Shown piece after piece: positions 34,654 through 48,265 of a stretch of DNA of 64,000 nucleotides. Positions within the stretch are counted from its first letter, which is position 1; each line of letters starts with the position of its first letter. The DNA is taken from positions 1,612,001 through 1,676,000 of the forward strand of contig CM062384.1 in the NCBI GenBank assembly GCA_031310005.1, in the 5' to 3' direction. The stretch is from Dactylellina haptotyla (Eukaryota > Ascomycota > Orbiliomycetes > Orbiliales > Orbiliaceae). The position numbers were made by a program, and so were the translations under genes. The notes under the pieces were generated by a model that was given only the letters and a program-made list of their open reading frames with translations, was not told where the DNA came from and ran no database searches.

Positions 34654-36216
34654 CGTCCACCAGGGCAATCCATCAGGCAGGGGCGGTAGGGACGGGCGGA
34701 GGACGGAGGAAGGGATGGCCGTGGAGCTGGAGAAGAAGGAGGATGAGGTTGAGGTTGAGGCTGCTTCCAGGATGTTTCGTCTTCTTCCTCTGCTTCGTCC
34801 TATTCCTCTCCCTCGCGCTTCGGGTTCGCACTTGAACAGGCACTGGCACTGGTTGAGCGGAGGTTGGTTGGACTGGCTGCTGGTTGGCTGGCCGGCCGGC
34901 GTGGTTGGTTGGATCTTGATTGATTGGGGACGGTTTTGCAGGTTGGTTGCTGGGGCCCGGCAAATTGGTTGGCTTAGTCCCCGTGGACAAGCTGAGCAAA
35001 CAGGCGAGAAGTTGCGCCGCTCAAGCCGGAAGGCAAAACCCTGAAGCAGGAAAGGAAGGAAAACCAGAAGAAGAAGAATACGAGGACGGGCAGACGGAAA
35101 CCTGGAGGGAGCTATCACAGCTACATTTGGGGAAGGAGGGCGAGAGGGCGAGAAGACGGGAGGTGGCGATAAGAAGAAGAAGAGGAGGAGAGAAAAGAAC
35201 CGCGGCCGGACAAACGTCTGCAGACGACAGGACGGGCTTGCAGAACACAGCGTCTACCACCTGCAGCCGACGTAATGAAGTGATCAGGCAGGGCACCCGA
35301 GTGAGGAAGTACCTTGGTCGAGAGGACTGGTCGAGGAAACGATGGGATCCGGAGGCACTCGAGCGCTCTGCGATTACATTCAGGGTCCCGAGAGGGGGAC
35401 GGGGGCCTTGCAGTATTTATATCTCCACCCTCGACACGATCCTCGCAAATGCATACTCTCACGTAGATAGGCAAGTGAGGGCTTGGCAGATATAAAATAT
35501 ATACGCAGGAGGAGCATGTTGAGGGAGAGAGCTCTGCGGGGGCCGCAATATTACCCCCAGCCGCCTCAACCTCAACATTGTCAGGACTCAGAAACTTGTC
35601 CCGTCGGCAATTGGGCACCTGCGAATCCGGGGAACGTCAACCCATCCACCGGCCGCCGTCGTCTTGAAGCCATCAGCTGATGTCCCTTGCCCGTGCCTGC
35701 CTGCACGTACGTACAGAAACGGGCTGGTGGTTGGTTGCTGCTAACCGCTTCCATGCCCTTTACCCGCCTGCAACACGCCCAACACAACGCACGCCCTGCC
35801 CCTCTGAGCCGCAGACAGCATGTAACGTATGTATACATGTGGATATATACATATATACATATATATATATAGACACGGCATCGATGGGCGCTGGCTGAAA
35901 GTCTCTGTTCTTCATCACTCGCCATGCCCCTCGGATCAGATGTGGCATACGGCGGGTGCTGCCGTGGCCCGCCTGTGCGTGTGTCGGTGCAGAGGTGCGG
36001 GGCGGTTCTGGGCGTTTATATACACGCATTTACCACGAAATCCTCGACACCCGCACCGCACCGCACCACCATCTCGCTGTTGAATAGTATTGCCAAACCT
36101 TCCCCTCTCCTTCTCATCTTTCTCTATCCCATCTCAACAGACATATCTTACCCCCATCACTCCTGCTTCATCCTCACCCATACGTCCATTTTCGATCTCA
36201 CCTAACGACAACGACA
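34654..36216. promoter_or_regulatory. Divergent region upstream of NEM1 and the orphan coiled-coil gene
   Basis: 1.56 kb. The NEM1 side is purine-rich on the + strand (pyrimidine-rich on the transcribed strand). TATATACATATATA repeats lie at 35830-35872. Several overlapping open frames on both strands here reflect composition rather than genes. Confidence 0.55.
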
Positions 36217-38808
36217 ATGAACCTCGAGTACACCAGCTACCCCTCCGCCTATATATGGCAGGCCCATCAGGATCGTCTAAATAACCTTGAAGACCAGTTT
36301 CAATCCCCTGCTGAATCCATGGCTGGTTCTGCCGCTGCCGCTTCGCAGGAATTAGATCCTGCTACCGATCTCCATCAGCGACCTCAGACCCAGTCCTCCG
36401 CCTTTGGCCATAACAGATCCAGTATGGGCCTGACCCATATTCCTGTCGACTTTCAGATCCCTTATGATACATCAAAGCCCTCCTCTCATCAATTGCCACC
36501 TAACCCTCAACCCTCCTTTGCTGGCATGGTTGCGGCACCGGTGGGATCAGCACCAGGGCCTGGAGTGGCTCATCACCATATCCACCCCCCTTTTCCCATT
36601 ACGGATGCATACCTGCCCCGACCTCCACTGGCAAGTGCGTCGGTGGGCATGACTATATATCCAAATGTACCGTTATTTTACCCACAAAACCCACAATACA
36701 CGCACGCCTCCGCTAGTACACAGAGGGATCATTTCAATCCCGCGAATGCATCATACCAGCAATACACGACAGCTTCAAATTCCTACATACCTCACTTTCA
36801 GATCCCACAACCAAATTTTGCGCCTACTGTTGTACCACATCGGGCGCTGCCTCCCATGAGCATGCAAGCCCCCAACGTCAGACAAAACCCCGGGCCCAGT
36901 CCTCAAGATCAAAGCCAGTGGCAACCATCAGTACATCACCAGGCTCCTCAAACGCCACTGATCAGTTCCAAAGTACCCCAGGTGTGGACGCCGACTGCAC
37001 CTGCGCAACAGCAAAACCCCGAAAGGCTGCCATCTCCAATGTCAGTGGATTCGGATCTAGAAGCCACCTCAAAATGTTCAACCAGTTCAATTTCGCTACC
37101 AGAGCAAATGGGTCCCATCGACCAGAGCCCGAAAAAGTCCGGGAGAGTGGAAGAGGATCCACAACCGGAACAAACAACTATAGAGGGGGTTAGCAAGCCC
37201 GTAACCTTTTGCAAAACTGATCCTCAAGCCCTACCCCGTAAAGATGGCAATAAGAGGAAGGAGAATGAGAGTGCTGGAACTCAGGATCGTTTTTCTCCGG
37301 ATCTGGCTACTGGTCGCGCACTGAAGATAGGCCCAACCAATCTTAATAGGGTCTTACTTGTCCGAAACGAAGCCGCTCCTTGTGCAAATCCTAAACGCTA
37401 TCCTGATCAGAACACGGATCGGAATCAGAGGGACGACAAACCAAAAGACAGCCCCAAAAATGAAGCGAAAACTGAATACAGTGACCAGATCCTTAGGGTC
37501 AATGAATATCTAACAAATATGATAACTCTGGGGAGACCCAATGGCACTTCCGAGGAGCGTATTGCAGGTATGAGTGGGAACAACTCTCAGTGCTACCAGA
37601 TATAATCAAGAATGGATGCATTTATATATACTAACCAATTTCTTTCACCTGTATCTCTAGCCCCACTAAAGGGTCTCGGCCCTGTGCCTACATTCGACGA
37701 TACGACAGATGACAAAGACAAAATGCAAGAGCGTTTGAACATTGTCACCGACTGGGCTAACCGACTCTTACGCACAGCATCTGAAGGGTACATCAATTTC
37801 GAACATCATATTTCAAAGTTGAAAAACGAGGTCGGCAGGTTCCAGGACCGAGACGCTCTCGCAGTGCGTTCTCTGGCAGACAGGGGAGTCAGAGTAGACA
37901 GACCACTTATCGATCTTATTTTATCCCAGATATCGGACTTGGACAAAGCCCAAGAAACCAACTTAAATTTGATGAGGCATCATAAAGAGTGCACCGATGT
38001 CAGAGAGCAGCTGGGTGATGACCCTCCTATCTGCTCAACCCAAGAGAAGGAAGAGAGCGATTACAGAAAACTTCTTGTCGTGAAAAACCATGAGATCAGA
38101 ATGCACATTTTAAGGGGCGAAGGCGACGAGAAACGGTTAGGAATACTGCAGACTGATCTCGATGATGCTACGATAAAGCTAAAAGCCCACCAACTAGGCC
38201 TCAAGACCTGGTTGAATAAAGCCAACGTCCTGAACAAGGAAAATTTCAAGATGAAAGAAGAACTTGAGGATCTTAAAAAGAGGTATGACCTTGTGAGCAA
38301 GAAATACACGAAATTATTGGGCCAGGCTCGAGACTTGGCTATTCAAAACAAGACGATGAAGCAGGCGTTTAACTGGGCCACTCAAAACATTGACATGCAA
38401 AATATTGAAGAAGAGTCGATAGATAAAATCAAACTTCAGTATCAGGCGATGATGGAAGGCGCAAAGGCGCTCACAGAAGAAAGGGCCCTTTTAAAGCTGG
38501 ATGTGAAGAGTGCGCTAGAACTGGGAGGAGAAGAAAGACTGGAGAAAAAAGGCAAACGAACCGCCAAGGGACTGGTGGCGGCGGACCAGGAAATCAGCGA
38601 GAAACGGGCAGCGCTTGAGGGTACTAAAAAAATGATAGAAGCGCAGAAAGAGATTCTGGAGCTGGAGAGAAAGCAGTTGGAGGAAAGTAGGAAGCGGCTG
38701 GGTGAGGAGAGAGCCAGGATGGAGGAAGAGAAAACGGTTATGCAGCAAGTGCGGAAGATATTGAACGGGGAGATAGAGGATCTTGCGGGGAGGAGACAGG
38801 AGCCTTGA
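36217..38808 (+). CDS. Unrecognised protein: Pro/Gln-rich N-half, long coiled-coil C-half
   Basis: Two exons, 36217-37567 and 37661-38808, 832 residues. The intron has a perfect TACTAAC branch point at 37628-37634, a CTCTAG acceptor and phase G|CC. Residues 1-300 are rich in Pro, Gln, His and Ser without recognisable domains; 300-450 are charged and disordered. From about 455 the sequence is helical and charged. It opens with ERLNIVTDWANRLLRTASEG and ends in a heptad-rich tail (MIEAQKEILELERKQLEESR). I cannot assign a family. The coiled coil suggests a scaffold, cytoskeletal or spindle-pole-like role, but that is a guess. The ATG has a good context (ACGACAATGA) and codon structure is clearly protein-like through both exons. 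Confidence 0.75.
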
Positions 38809-39322
38809 GTAATGTAGAGGCTAAAAGGCCATGTTTTTAAATTTACACAGGTTCGCGATGTATAATATCACTCTAATGTGTACGGTTTCTGCAGCTCTGG
38901 TCCGGACGGGAGCTGGTTTGCTGGTTGGCTGGCAGGCGCTGGTTGCGCGGGCATGTGGAATGTGCAGCAAACATCGCATCGAGTCGGCAGGCGCCCGTGT
39001 TGCATTTTGCCGAGCCTTCTGAAACCCTTTTCCTCCCAGTGCTCATTTGTTTTAAATCCCTTCGCCTGCCCGAAACCTCGACTCTTTATCGTCAGTCGGT
39101 CCACATCATCACCATCGCTCCTCCTGGCCAGCCCGCGCCGAGAGACATCTCAATCAGAACCGTATTCTTCCCCTACGCGCGCTCACGTCTGTTGTCTATT
39201 CCTCCGTCCACGATTCGCTAGCTCAGTCGAAAAACGAGCCCGCTCACTCTTTTTTTAGAACCCCGTAGATTATTATTTTTCGTTTCGTTTTTAGCGGATT
39301 TGGAAAAACCCCGTAGCCCAAC
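38809..39322. promoter_or_regulatory. Intergenic region upstream of PAB2
   Basis: 514 bases between two + strand genes, containing the PAB2 promoter and leader, T-rich at 39240-39290. No other feature. Confidence 0.5.
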
Positions 39323-40203
39323 ATGTCGGAGCATGACACCTTGCCTACCGCCGAGCAGATGGACACCCACGATGAAGATGGTAACGACGAGGTTCGTTAC
39401 TCTTGCACCGAACCCCACTCGGACAACGAAGGCCACACATTTAACTTACCTTATCGCAAATTGCGGTTATTTAGGAAGAAATCTCCGCCATGAAGAAGCG
39501 CATGGCCGAAATGGAAGCCGAAGCGGCCAAGCTTCGGGAGATGCAAGCCAGCCTCGACAAGGAAAATGACAATCTCAAGGAAGACAAGGAGGAAATCGAT
39601 GCCCGGAGCATATTCGTTGGGAATGTCGATTACGGCGCCTCCCCGGAAGAGATCCAGACCCATTTCCAGAGCTGTGGCTCCATAAATCGCGTCACAATCC
39701 TGTTGGATAAATTCACAGGCCAACCAAAGGGGTGCGTAAGGACACAACTCCTCTTTCTAGTGCCCACAATAGGATTGCTTTCCAACAGGGAAAAGGACTT
39801 GTTGACATCTTAAATCGGTAGATATGCATACGTCGAGTTTGCAGAACCAAGCCTTGTCGCCCAGGCCCTTGTTCTTAACGAGAGCATCTTCCGAGGTCGG
39901 CCGCTGAAGGTATATAGCTTTCCCAATCGACACGACCCCTCAAATACGGTATGTTGAAGCGAAGAGGGGAAATGGCTAATGTGAAATTTCGCATAGGTGG
40001 TACCCAAGAGAACAAACATCCCGGGAATGCAGCGGGGCCGAGGTGGTTATAGGGGCGGCGGAAGGGGGAGGGGTGGCGGCTTCAGTGGTAGCGGCGGCGG
40101 CGGCGGCGGCGCCTACGGTGGGCCACCATACCGCGGCGGATACCAGCCCAGAGGCGGTTTCCGCGGCCGTGGTTTCCGTGGACGCGGATACTCACCTTAC
40201 TAA
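39323..40203 (+). CDS. PAB2: Nuclear poly(A)-binding protein, Pab2/PABPN1 type
   Basis: Binds nascent poly(A) tails and controls tail length and nuclear RNA decay. Four exons: 39323-39391, 39475-39731, 39822-39909, 39997-40203; 206 residues. An acidic N-terminus precedes a coiled coil ([20 protein letters not shown]). One RRM lies at about 66-143: RNP2 is [10 protein letters not shown] and RNP1 is KGYAYVEF, the latter created by the intron 2 splice (GG|A). [14 protein letters not shown] is the classical PABPN1 exit. The C-terminus is an RGG/glycine-rich tail ending GYSPY, a likely arginine-methylation target. Intron 1 uses an unusual GTTCGT donor. Intron 3 has a second in-frame donor at 39949 that would insert 13 residues. 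Confidence 0.93.
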
Positions 40204-40488
40204 TTCTTTTGGAATGAGCGAACGAAAATGCCACGAGTCCAGCTGGATTGGCCACAGGGACCCTTTTGACTTCGCCAGGAAGTTCCTGCGTCGGTTGTCA
40301 AAACGGACGGAAAGGAAAGACCAAAAAGTGATGATATTGTTTCGTTTTTTGTTCTTCTCTTTTCTTCTTTTACTTTGGGGTTTCAGTTATATACAGAAAA
40401 GTTATTGCGGAATGGGCATGATCTAATTTGGGGGGGTTCTCTTCCTTTTACTTTTACGTTGTTTTTGTTTCCTTTAAATTTTGCTGAA

Positions 40489-40512
40489 GGGGAGGGGGGG
40501 GGGGGAGGGGAG
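40489..40512 (+). repeat. G-rich tract including G12
   Basis: Four or more runs of at least four G within about 25 bases, roughly 290 bases after the PAB2 stop. If transcribed it could form a G-quadruplex in the 3' untranslated region. Confidence 0.75.
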
Positions 40513-41650
40513 GCGCATTTGAGGTTTCGTACCAGGATTCGTGGAAATATGGCAGAGAGACAAGATGCAGAGGGGAAGTAGGGGAGAGGGGAGAGAAAGA
40601 TTGAAAAGAATATTAGAAGAGAAAGAAAAGAGCAAAAACAAAGAGCCAAAAAGTCGAAGATTTGACACGCACAAGAAAATAAGACGAAAAACAGAAACAA
40701 GAAACCGTGCCTAGGACAAGAGCTGGACAGAGGTAAGTGAAAGAATAAGAATATGTGAGAACAAGAAAGCTGGCCAGCTCGAAGAAAACCCATGCGAAGT
40801 AGAAAAGAAAAAGAGAGAAAAGGTGAGCTGAGTGCATAAACAGTGTGGCCGTTCCATATAAGATGGGTGGCACCCGCGATGTCGCGATAATTTATGCAAT
40901 CGCTTGCATAATTGTCTTCCTACATTTCTCTTTTCCTTCTCTTTCCTTTTATTCTTTTCAAAGATAGACGGTGGCGATTGGGGGGGTTTCTTATGATTCC
41001 TTGGTTTGACACCTTCGTACACATGTACGGCTTGAGACTGACTTCGATTTTTGCATTTCGAGTCAGGTAAGTTTTACATATCTCCTCGACAGAACCCCTT
41101 TCCTTTCCCTTTCCCTTCCCTTTTTTTCTTTTTTTTTTTCTCTCTCTCTTCTCCGCAGTGAGCTTGGGGTTGTCGAGTTGTCGAGCTGAGAACATGCATC
41201 GCCCTTGGTCTGAAAGGCTACGAAAACAGATGAATTTTATAACACAGGACGATTAGAATTACGATGGCAACCGCACGGCGATGGCATTGGTGAAGGCATA
41301 TGGACGGCATGTGGACAATGGCAATTGGGAAAGAGGGGGGGGCGCGCATGAGCGACGATTGCTGGCCAGGCCTGCAGCGAGCACGTCAGGATCCTACAAC
41401 TTTCAACCAGCGTTAGAACCCTGGCGGGCTCGGTTTCAAATCACTTTAAGAAGCATGAATGTCATATTATAAATATATAATTTACGTCCTTACGTCCAGC
41501 GAAACATATTTTATTATACTATCAAAGGAATTTTTCGATGACCGAGCTGGGCTGGAACCGAATCTGCGATGCCGTGCGCCACGGCGATATTGCGATAGCA
41601 TTCCATCTGAACATTATTCAAAGATTAAGAATGGAAACGAGACGGAGGGA

Positions 41651-41676
41651 GATGATGATGATGATGATGATGATGA
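41651..41676 (+). repeat. (GAT)n microsatellite
   Basis: Eight to nine uninterrupted ATG/GAT units in a non-coding stretch. Confidence 0.9.
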
Positions 41677-42074
41677 CGGTGTTGAGAAGGGCAGGTAGTC
41701 GACAAGGTCGGCCTCCACAGCCGCAGAGGCTAATCGAAGAAGCAGCACTGCCACCCATCTGACGCTCCTAAACTCCATACGGGCCCATTCCACGGCGTCC
41801 GGAACCAGCCCAGGCCAGGGCCAAGTAGGATCCGGTTCGGCCGCGACGGGGTGCTTGAGATGTTTCTTTTGCCCGCCTCCACGACATCGAATGCGTCGGG
41901 ATCTGATACCTGGCGAGAGGACGGCATTTGGCTGTATTCAGATGTACCTGGGGCGTCGGGATATGAAGATACGATTGCTGCAAATCGAGGATGCCTGGGC
42001 GATGTTTCTGAGGGAGGACAGACGCCAGACGTTGGTGTGGGCTGTGCCAGCGGTTACGTTATGCCTCGACGGTA

Positions 42075-42108
42075 CACGAACACGAACATGAACATGAACA
42101 TGAACACG
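42075..42108 (+). repeat. (CATGAA)n / (CACGAA)n repeat
   Basis: Five to six related hexamers, ACATGA/ACACGA, in the RSP5 upstream region. Confidence 0.85.
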
Positions 42109-42309
42109 GACACTGATTCCTGGCTCGCTCCCTCCCGCGTCGAAGTCTTGAACCCGTTGCCAGCTGCATCGCCAGTCTCCAGTCCCGCAGCGTCTGACAC
42201 GAACCGAAGAAGAAGCGGCGGTGAGCGGTGGTTGACCTGGTGGAAGTGTGTCGAGCAACGGCAGCGAGCTTGTCTGCACAACCGCCCCTCCTCCCCATCC
42301 CTCCTCCCC

Positions 42310-42377
42310 CATCTCCATCTCCATCTCCATCATATCATTGTCCGTAGTCCATCATCCATCACCCATCACCCATCATC
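42310..42377 (+). repeat. (CCATCT)n then (CCATCA)n repeats
   Basis: Two adjacent short arrays of CCAT-containing units in the CT-rich RSP5 leader. Confidence 0.8.
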
Positions 42378-42938
42378 CCCCCGCCGTACGTGCCACCGTT
42401 CTGTGATCGTAACAATAAGAATACCAATAATATACTCGATACATTGCTCGCATCGTGAACCGCACCGGACGTCGGGAGGTTGAGTCTGCCTGTCTGCGGT
42501 GGCTGTTCCGTCGTGTCTCGTCTCGCATCCCTCCCTCCCTCTCCTGCTCCCACCTTTCCTGACCGACCAACCGACCGACCAGTCGAGCTACCTTCCCTTC
42601 CTCCCTCCCCTCCCCCTTCCACTCTTCCTCGCTTCGTCCCAGATCTTAAACGCCCCGTTATTATTATTATTGTTGTTCTCTCTTGCAACTATTGCCGCTG
42701 TTGCATCCTTCTGCTCCCTTTCCCCTTCTCTCCACCGCTCCCATCTATCCTTCGCTGTCGTCACCCATCGTCAACGCCATCCTCCTACTCCCCCTCCCGC
42801 TACGACCTCGCGGCATTCGACGCCATCCCATCGCCTTCTGCTACTGCCAACATTATCCTTGTCACTTGCGGCGACCCGAAGTTTAGCCTCCCCCCCCCCC
42901 AAAAAAAAAAGTCGAGGCAGCCCGCCCGCTGCTTCTGC

Positions 42939-42963
42939 CGCTGCTGCTGCTGCTGCTGCTACT
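42939..42963 (+). repeat. (GCT)n trinucleotide repeat
   Basis: About seven GCT units in the RSP5 leader, followed at 43001-43030 by CCA/CTA triplets. Confidence 0.85.
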
Positions 42964-43161
42964 ACTTGCTACTTCAGCTTCGTCTTTAGCCTCCTTGCAC
43001 CACCACTACCACCACTACCACCACCACCACACCTAACCTAGTTTCGAAAACAAAGGCTCTCCCCCTTCCTCATCCAATCCACCGCCTCGACTGACATCTC
43101 GAACTTCCTCCCAATATCACCGAACCCGTTTGAGCTCTCTAGCTCTTCCGTGCCCTCGGTC

Positions 43162-46339
<3,178 letters not shown>

Positions 46340-47259
46340 ATTTTCCCACTCTCTGTCGAGTGTTCCCGTGGCCGTGTTTGCGTATATGGGAATATTGTGC
46401 TGTTATCCTATTTTTTCGTTTCTTTCTTTCCCCAGCTGTGTTTAGCGTAGGAATCAAGGAGTGCCATAGCCGGGTCATCTCGTTGGTTTCATCTCACACT
46501 TTCCTTTGTCGCACTTCTTTTCACGCCAGTATACCGCTTAAGATAATGCGTTGCCCCCTCACTTGGATGTTTTTTTTCCTCTTTCCCTTTGATGTTTCGA
46601 TGGCCCGATGCTTCGCTTGTCCGGCAGGTTAGCTGTGCGCAGAATTTGCATATGGAATTGAATTACTTTGAATTGCTCCAGCTGTTTTTGTGTGATGTGA
46701 TACTCTCGTACTTTCCACTCGCGTGCGGATTCTGAGACTTTTCGAGTTGAATTGGTCCATACTCATTCCCCATTCCCATCATGGCGCGAGCATTAATATA
46801 ATGCCAGTGGAAAATATTACCTCCCACCGTAGATATTCGGTCTCACCGGACTGGATGTTCAGATACAAGACGGATCAAGAGAGGATTTCGTCTTTCGTTA
46901 TTTTCTTTGCTCTCAGCTCGAAACAACAGCCAACCGTGCTCTGAGTCTCTGCCAGCGACCAGCCAGTGCGATGCAGGGGAGTGCCCCCCTGGCCTGCGGA
47001 ATCCGAGCTCGGCCAACCAATCAGCGTGTTTGGGAGGGGCAATTTCGGTAATCGACCCTATCGTGTCGGGAGAGTCGCACTGGCAGCGAGGGCTGCAATG
47101 TTGCCCCTTGTGTCATGGCTTGGGAAAAAAAAAAACAATGGAACGAGCCAAGGGCTAGGACGCATATTAATTTCTCGCCCTTCCCTCTCCTTTCCCGCCC
47201 ACTCTGCCTTTCCTCCTCTTCTCTTTCCTTTTCCCCATCGTCTCCGCCGTCGCTCGATC

Positions 47260-47309
47260 GTTCCTTCGTTCAGTCATTCACTCATTCAGTCAGTCATTCG
47301 TTCGTTCGT
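47260..47309 (+). repeat. Degenerate TTCA/TTCG tetranucleotide repeat
   Basis: Tetramers CATT, CAGT and CGTT repeated about twelve times in the leader of the GPI-anchored protein gene. Confidence 0.75.
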
Positions 47310-47466
47310 CGCTGCTGTCGCTCTTTAGCACGTCTTTCTTGAAGATCATTCAACGCACTCGTTCATCACAACGCATCCGCACTTGCTCGATATAACAATA
47401 TATTCCTCAGTAGTGAGTCCCCGGCCACTTTGTCGAAGAATCAACCATCGACCCATATATCCATCA

Positions 47467-47494
47467 GTCAATCAATCAATCAATCAATCAATCA
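47467..47494 (+). repeat. (ATCA)n tetranucleotide repeat
   Basis: Six to seven ATCA units, about 70 bases upstream of the start codon at 47566. Confidence 0.9.
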
Positions 47495-47565
47495 CGAATT
47501 AGACGCTGACAGTCTCCGATTGTGTTATCACTGCAGATATTATTCTAATCTATCATCCCTTCAAA

Positions 47566-48265
47566 ATGCGATTCACTGCTGTCCTCTCCGTTGCCACCCT
47601 TGCTGGTGTTTCTTTCGCCCAGAACCAATCGGGTCAACCCGGTTATGGCTGCGCTGCCCAAAAGTATGCAACTGATCCAATGCACGGCATCTAGATTATA
47701 GTTCACAGTCTGCTGACTGACGTTTGCGATATAGTGTTCTCGTCACCTGCTTGGGAACCCAGACTGCCAGAATTGACAGCTGCAAGACCCTCGACTATGC
47801 TTGCATGTGCCAGGTTCAGGCTGATGTCCTCCAATGCTACGACCAATGCCCTAACGATGTTAACAGGAGCACCGAGCAGAGCAAGGTATGGCCAACTATC
47901 GACGACCCATATTTCCCATCAATGTTTATACGCCAGTATGTGCTAAAAAATACCACGTCTCTCTCTTCCAGTTGACCGCATACTGCGTTGCTGCATCTGC
48001 CACCGCCTCTGTCGCCGCTCCAGCCACCACATCGGCTGCCTACACTGTTCAGTCCTCTGCTCCAGCTGTCACCCAATCTGAGGATGGCTCCTCCCCAGCC
48101 CCAACTGATGCATCTGGCACCTCTACCGATGGATCCAGCAAAAGCAAGACCTCCTCAGCTGGTGGTGCTACCTCTACCGACGTACCAAACTCCGCTGCCC
48201 AGATAACCTGGATGTGCGCTTCTTCCCTCTTGGCCGTTTTGACTGCTGCCTTCATGGCCTTGTAA
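47566..48265 (+). CDS. Secreted, GPI-anchored cysteine- and Ser/Thr-rich surface protein (CFEM-like)
   Basis: Probably a cell-wall or plasma-membrane surface protein. Three exons: 47566-47663, 47735-47885, 47972-48265; 180 residues. A signal peptide (residues 1-18, MRFTAVLSVATLAGVSFA) is followed by a region with eight cysteines (GC, TC, SC, AC-M-C, QC, QC, YC). The DYACMCQ segment resembles the D-x-x-C-x-C core of CFEM domains, but spacing differs from standard CFEM, so this is a related eight-Cys domain at best. Residues about 95-155 are Ser/Thr/Ala-rich and likely O-glycosylated. A small-residue site (VPNSAA) and a hydrophobic tail (ITWMCASSLLAVLTAAFMAL) form a GPI-attachment signal. Junction phases AA|T and phase 0 are consistent. 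Confidence 0.85.

Larger units (their letters stand above)
40204..43161. promoter_or_regulatory. 2.96 kb region between PAB2 and RSP5
   Basis: No supported gene. 40430-40800 is purine-rich with a G12 tract; 41090-41155 is a poly-pyrimidine run; 41650-41676 is a GAT repeat. 42290-43161 is an extended CT-rich leader of RSP5 with CCATCT, CCATCA, GCT and CCA repeats and a C11A10 junction. Open frames of 180-210 codons in it are compositional artefacts. Confidence 0.6.
46340..47565. promoter_or_regulatory. Intergenic region RSP5 / GPI-anchored protein gene
   Basis: 1.2 kb. After the RSP5 3' region, 47160-47345 is pyrimidine-rich, 47260-47309 is a CATTCAGT/TTCG tetramer repeat and 47467-47494 is an ATCA repeat. 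No supported gene. Confidence 0.55.

Noticed and set aside
41530-41605. tRNA-like segment GCTGGGCTGGAACC with a GCCGTG/CACGGC hairpin
   Set aside because: On the - strand the sequence GGTTCCAGCCC only loosely resembles a B box; no A box, no acceptor stem pairing and no T-run terminator on the right strand.
41851-42483. 210-codon open frame (+) upstream of RSP5
   Set aside because: Contains simple repeats translated as MNMNMNT and HLHLHLH; compositional artefact.
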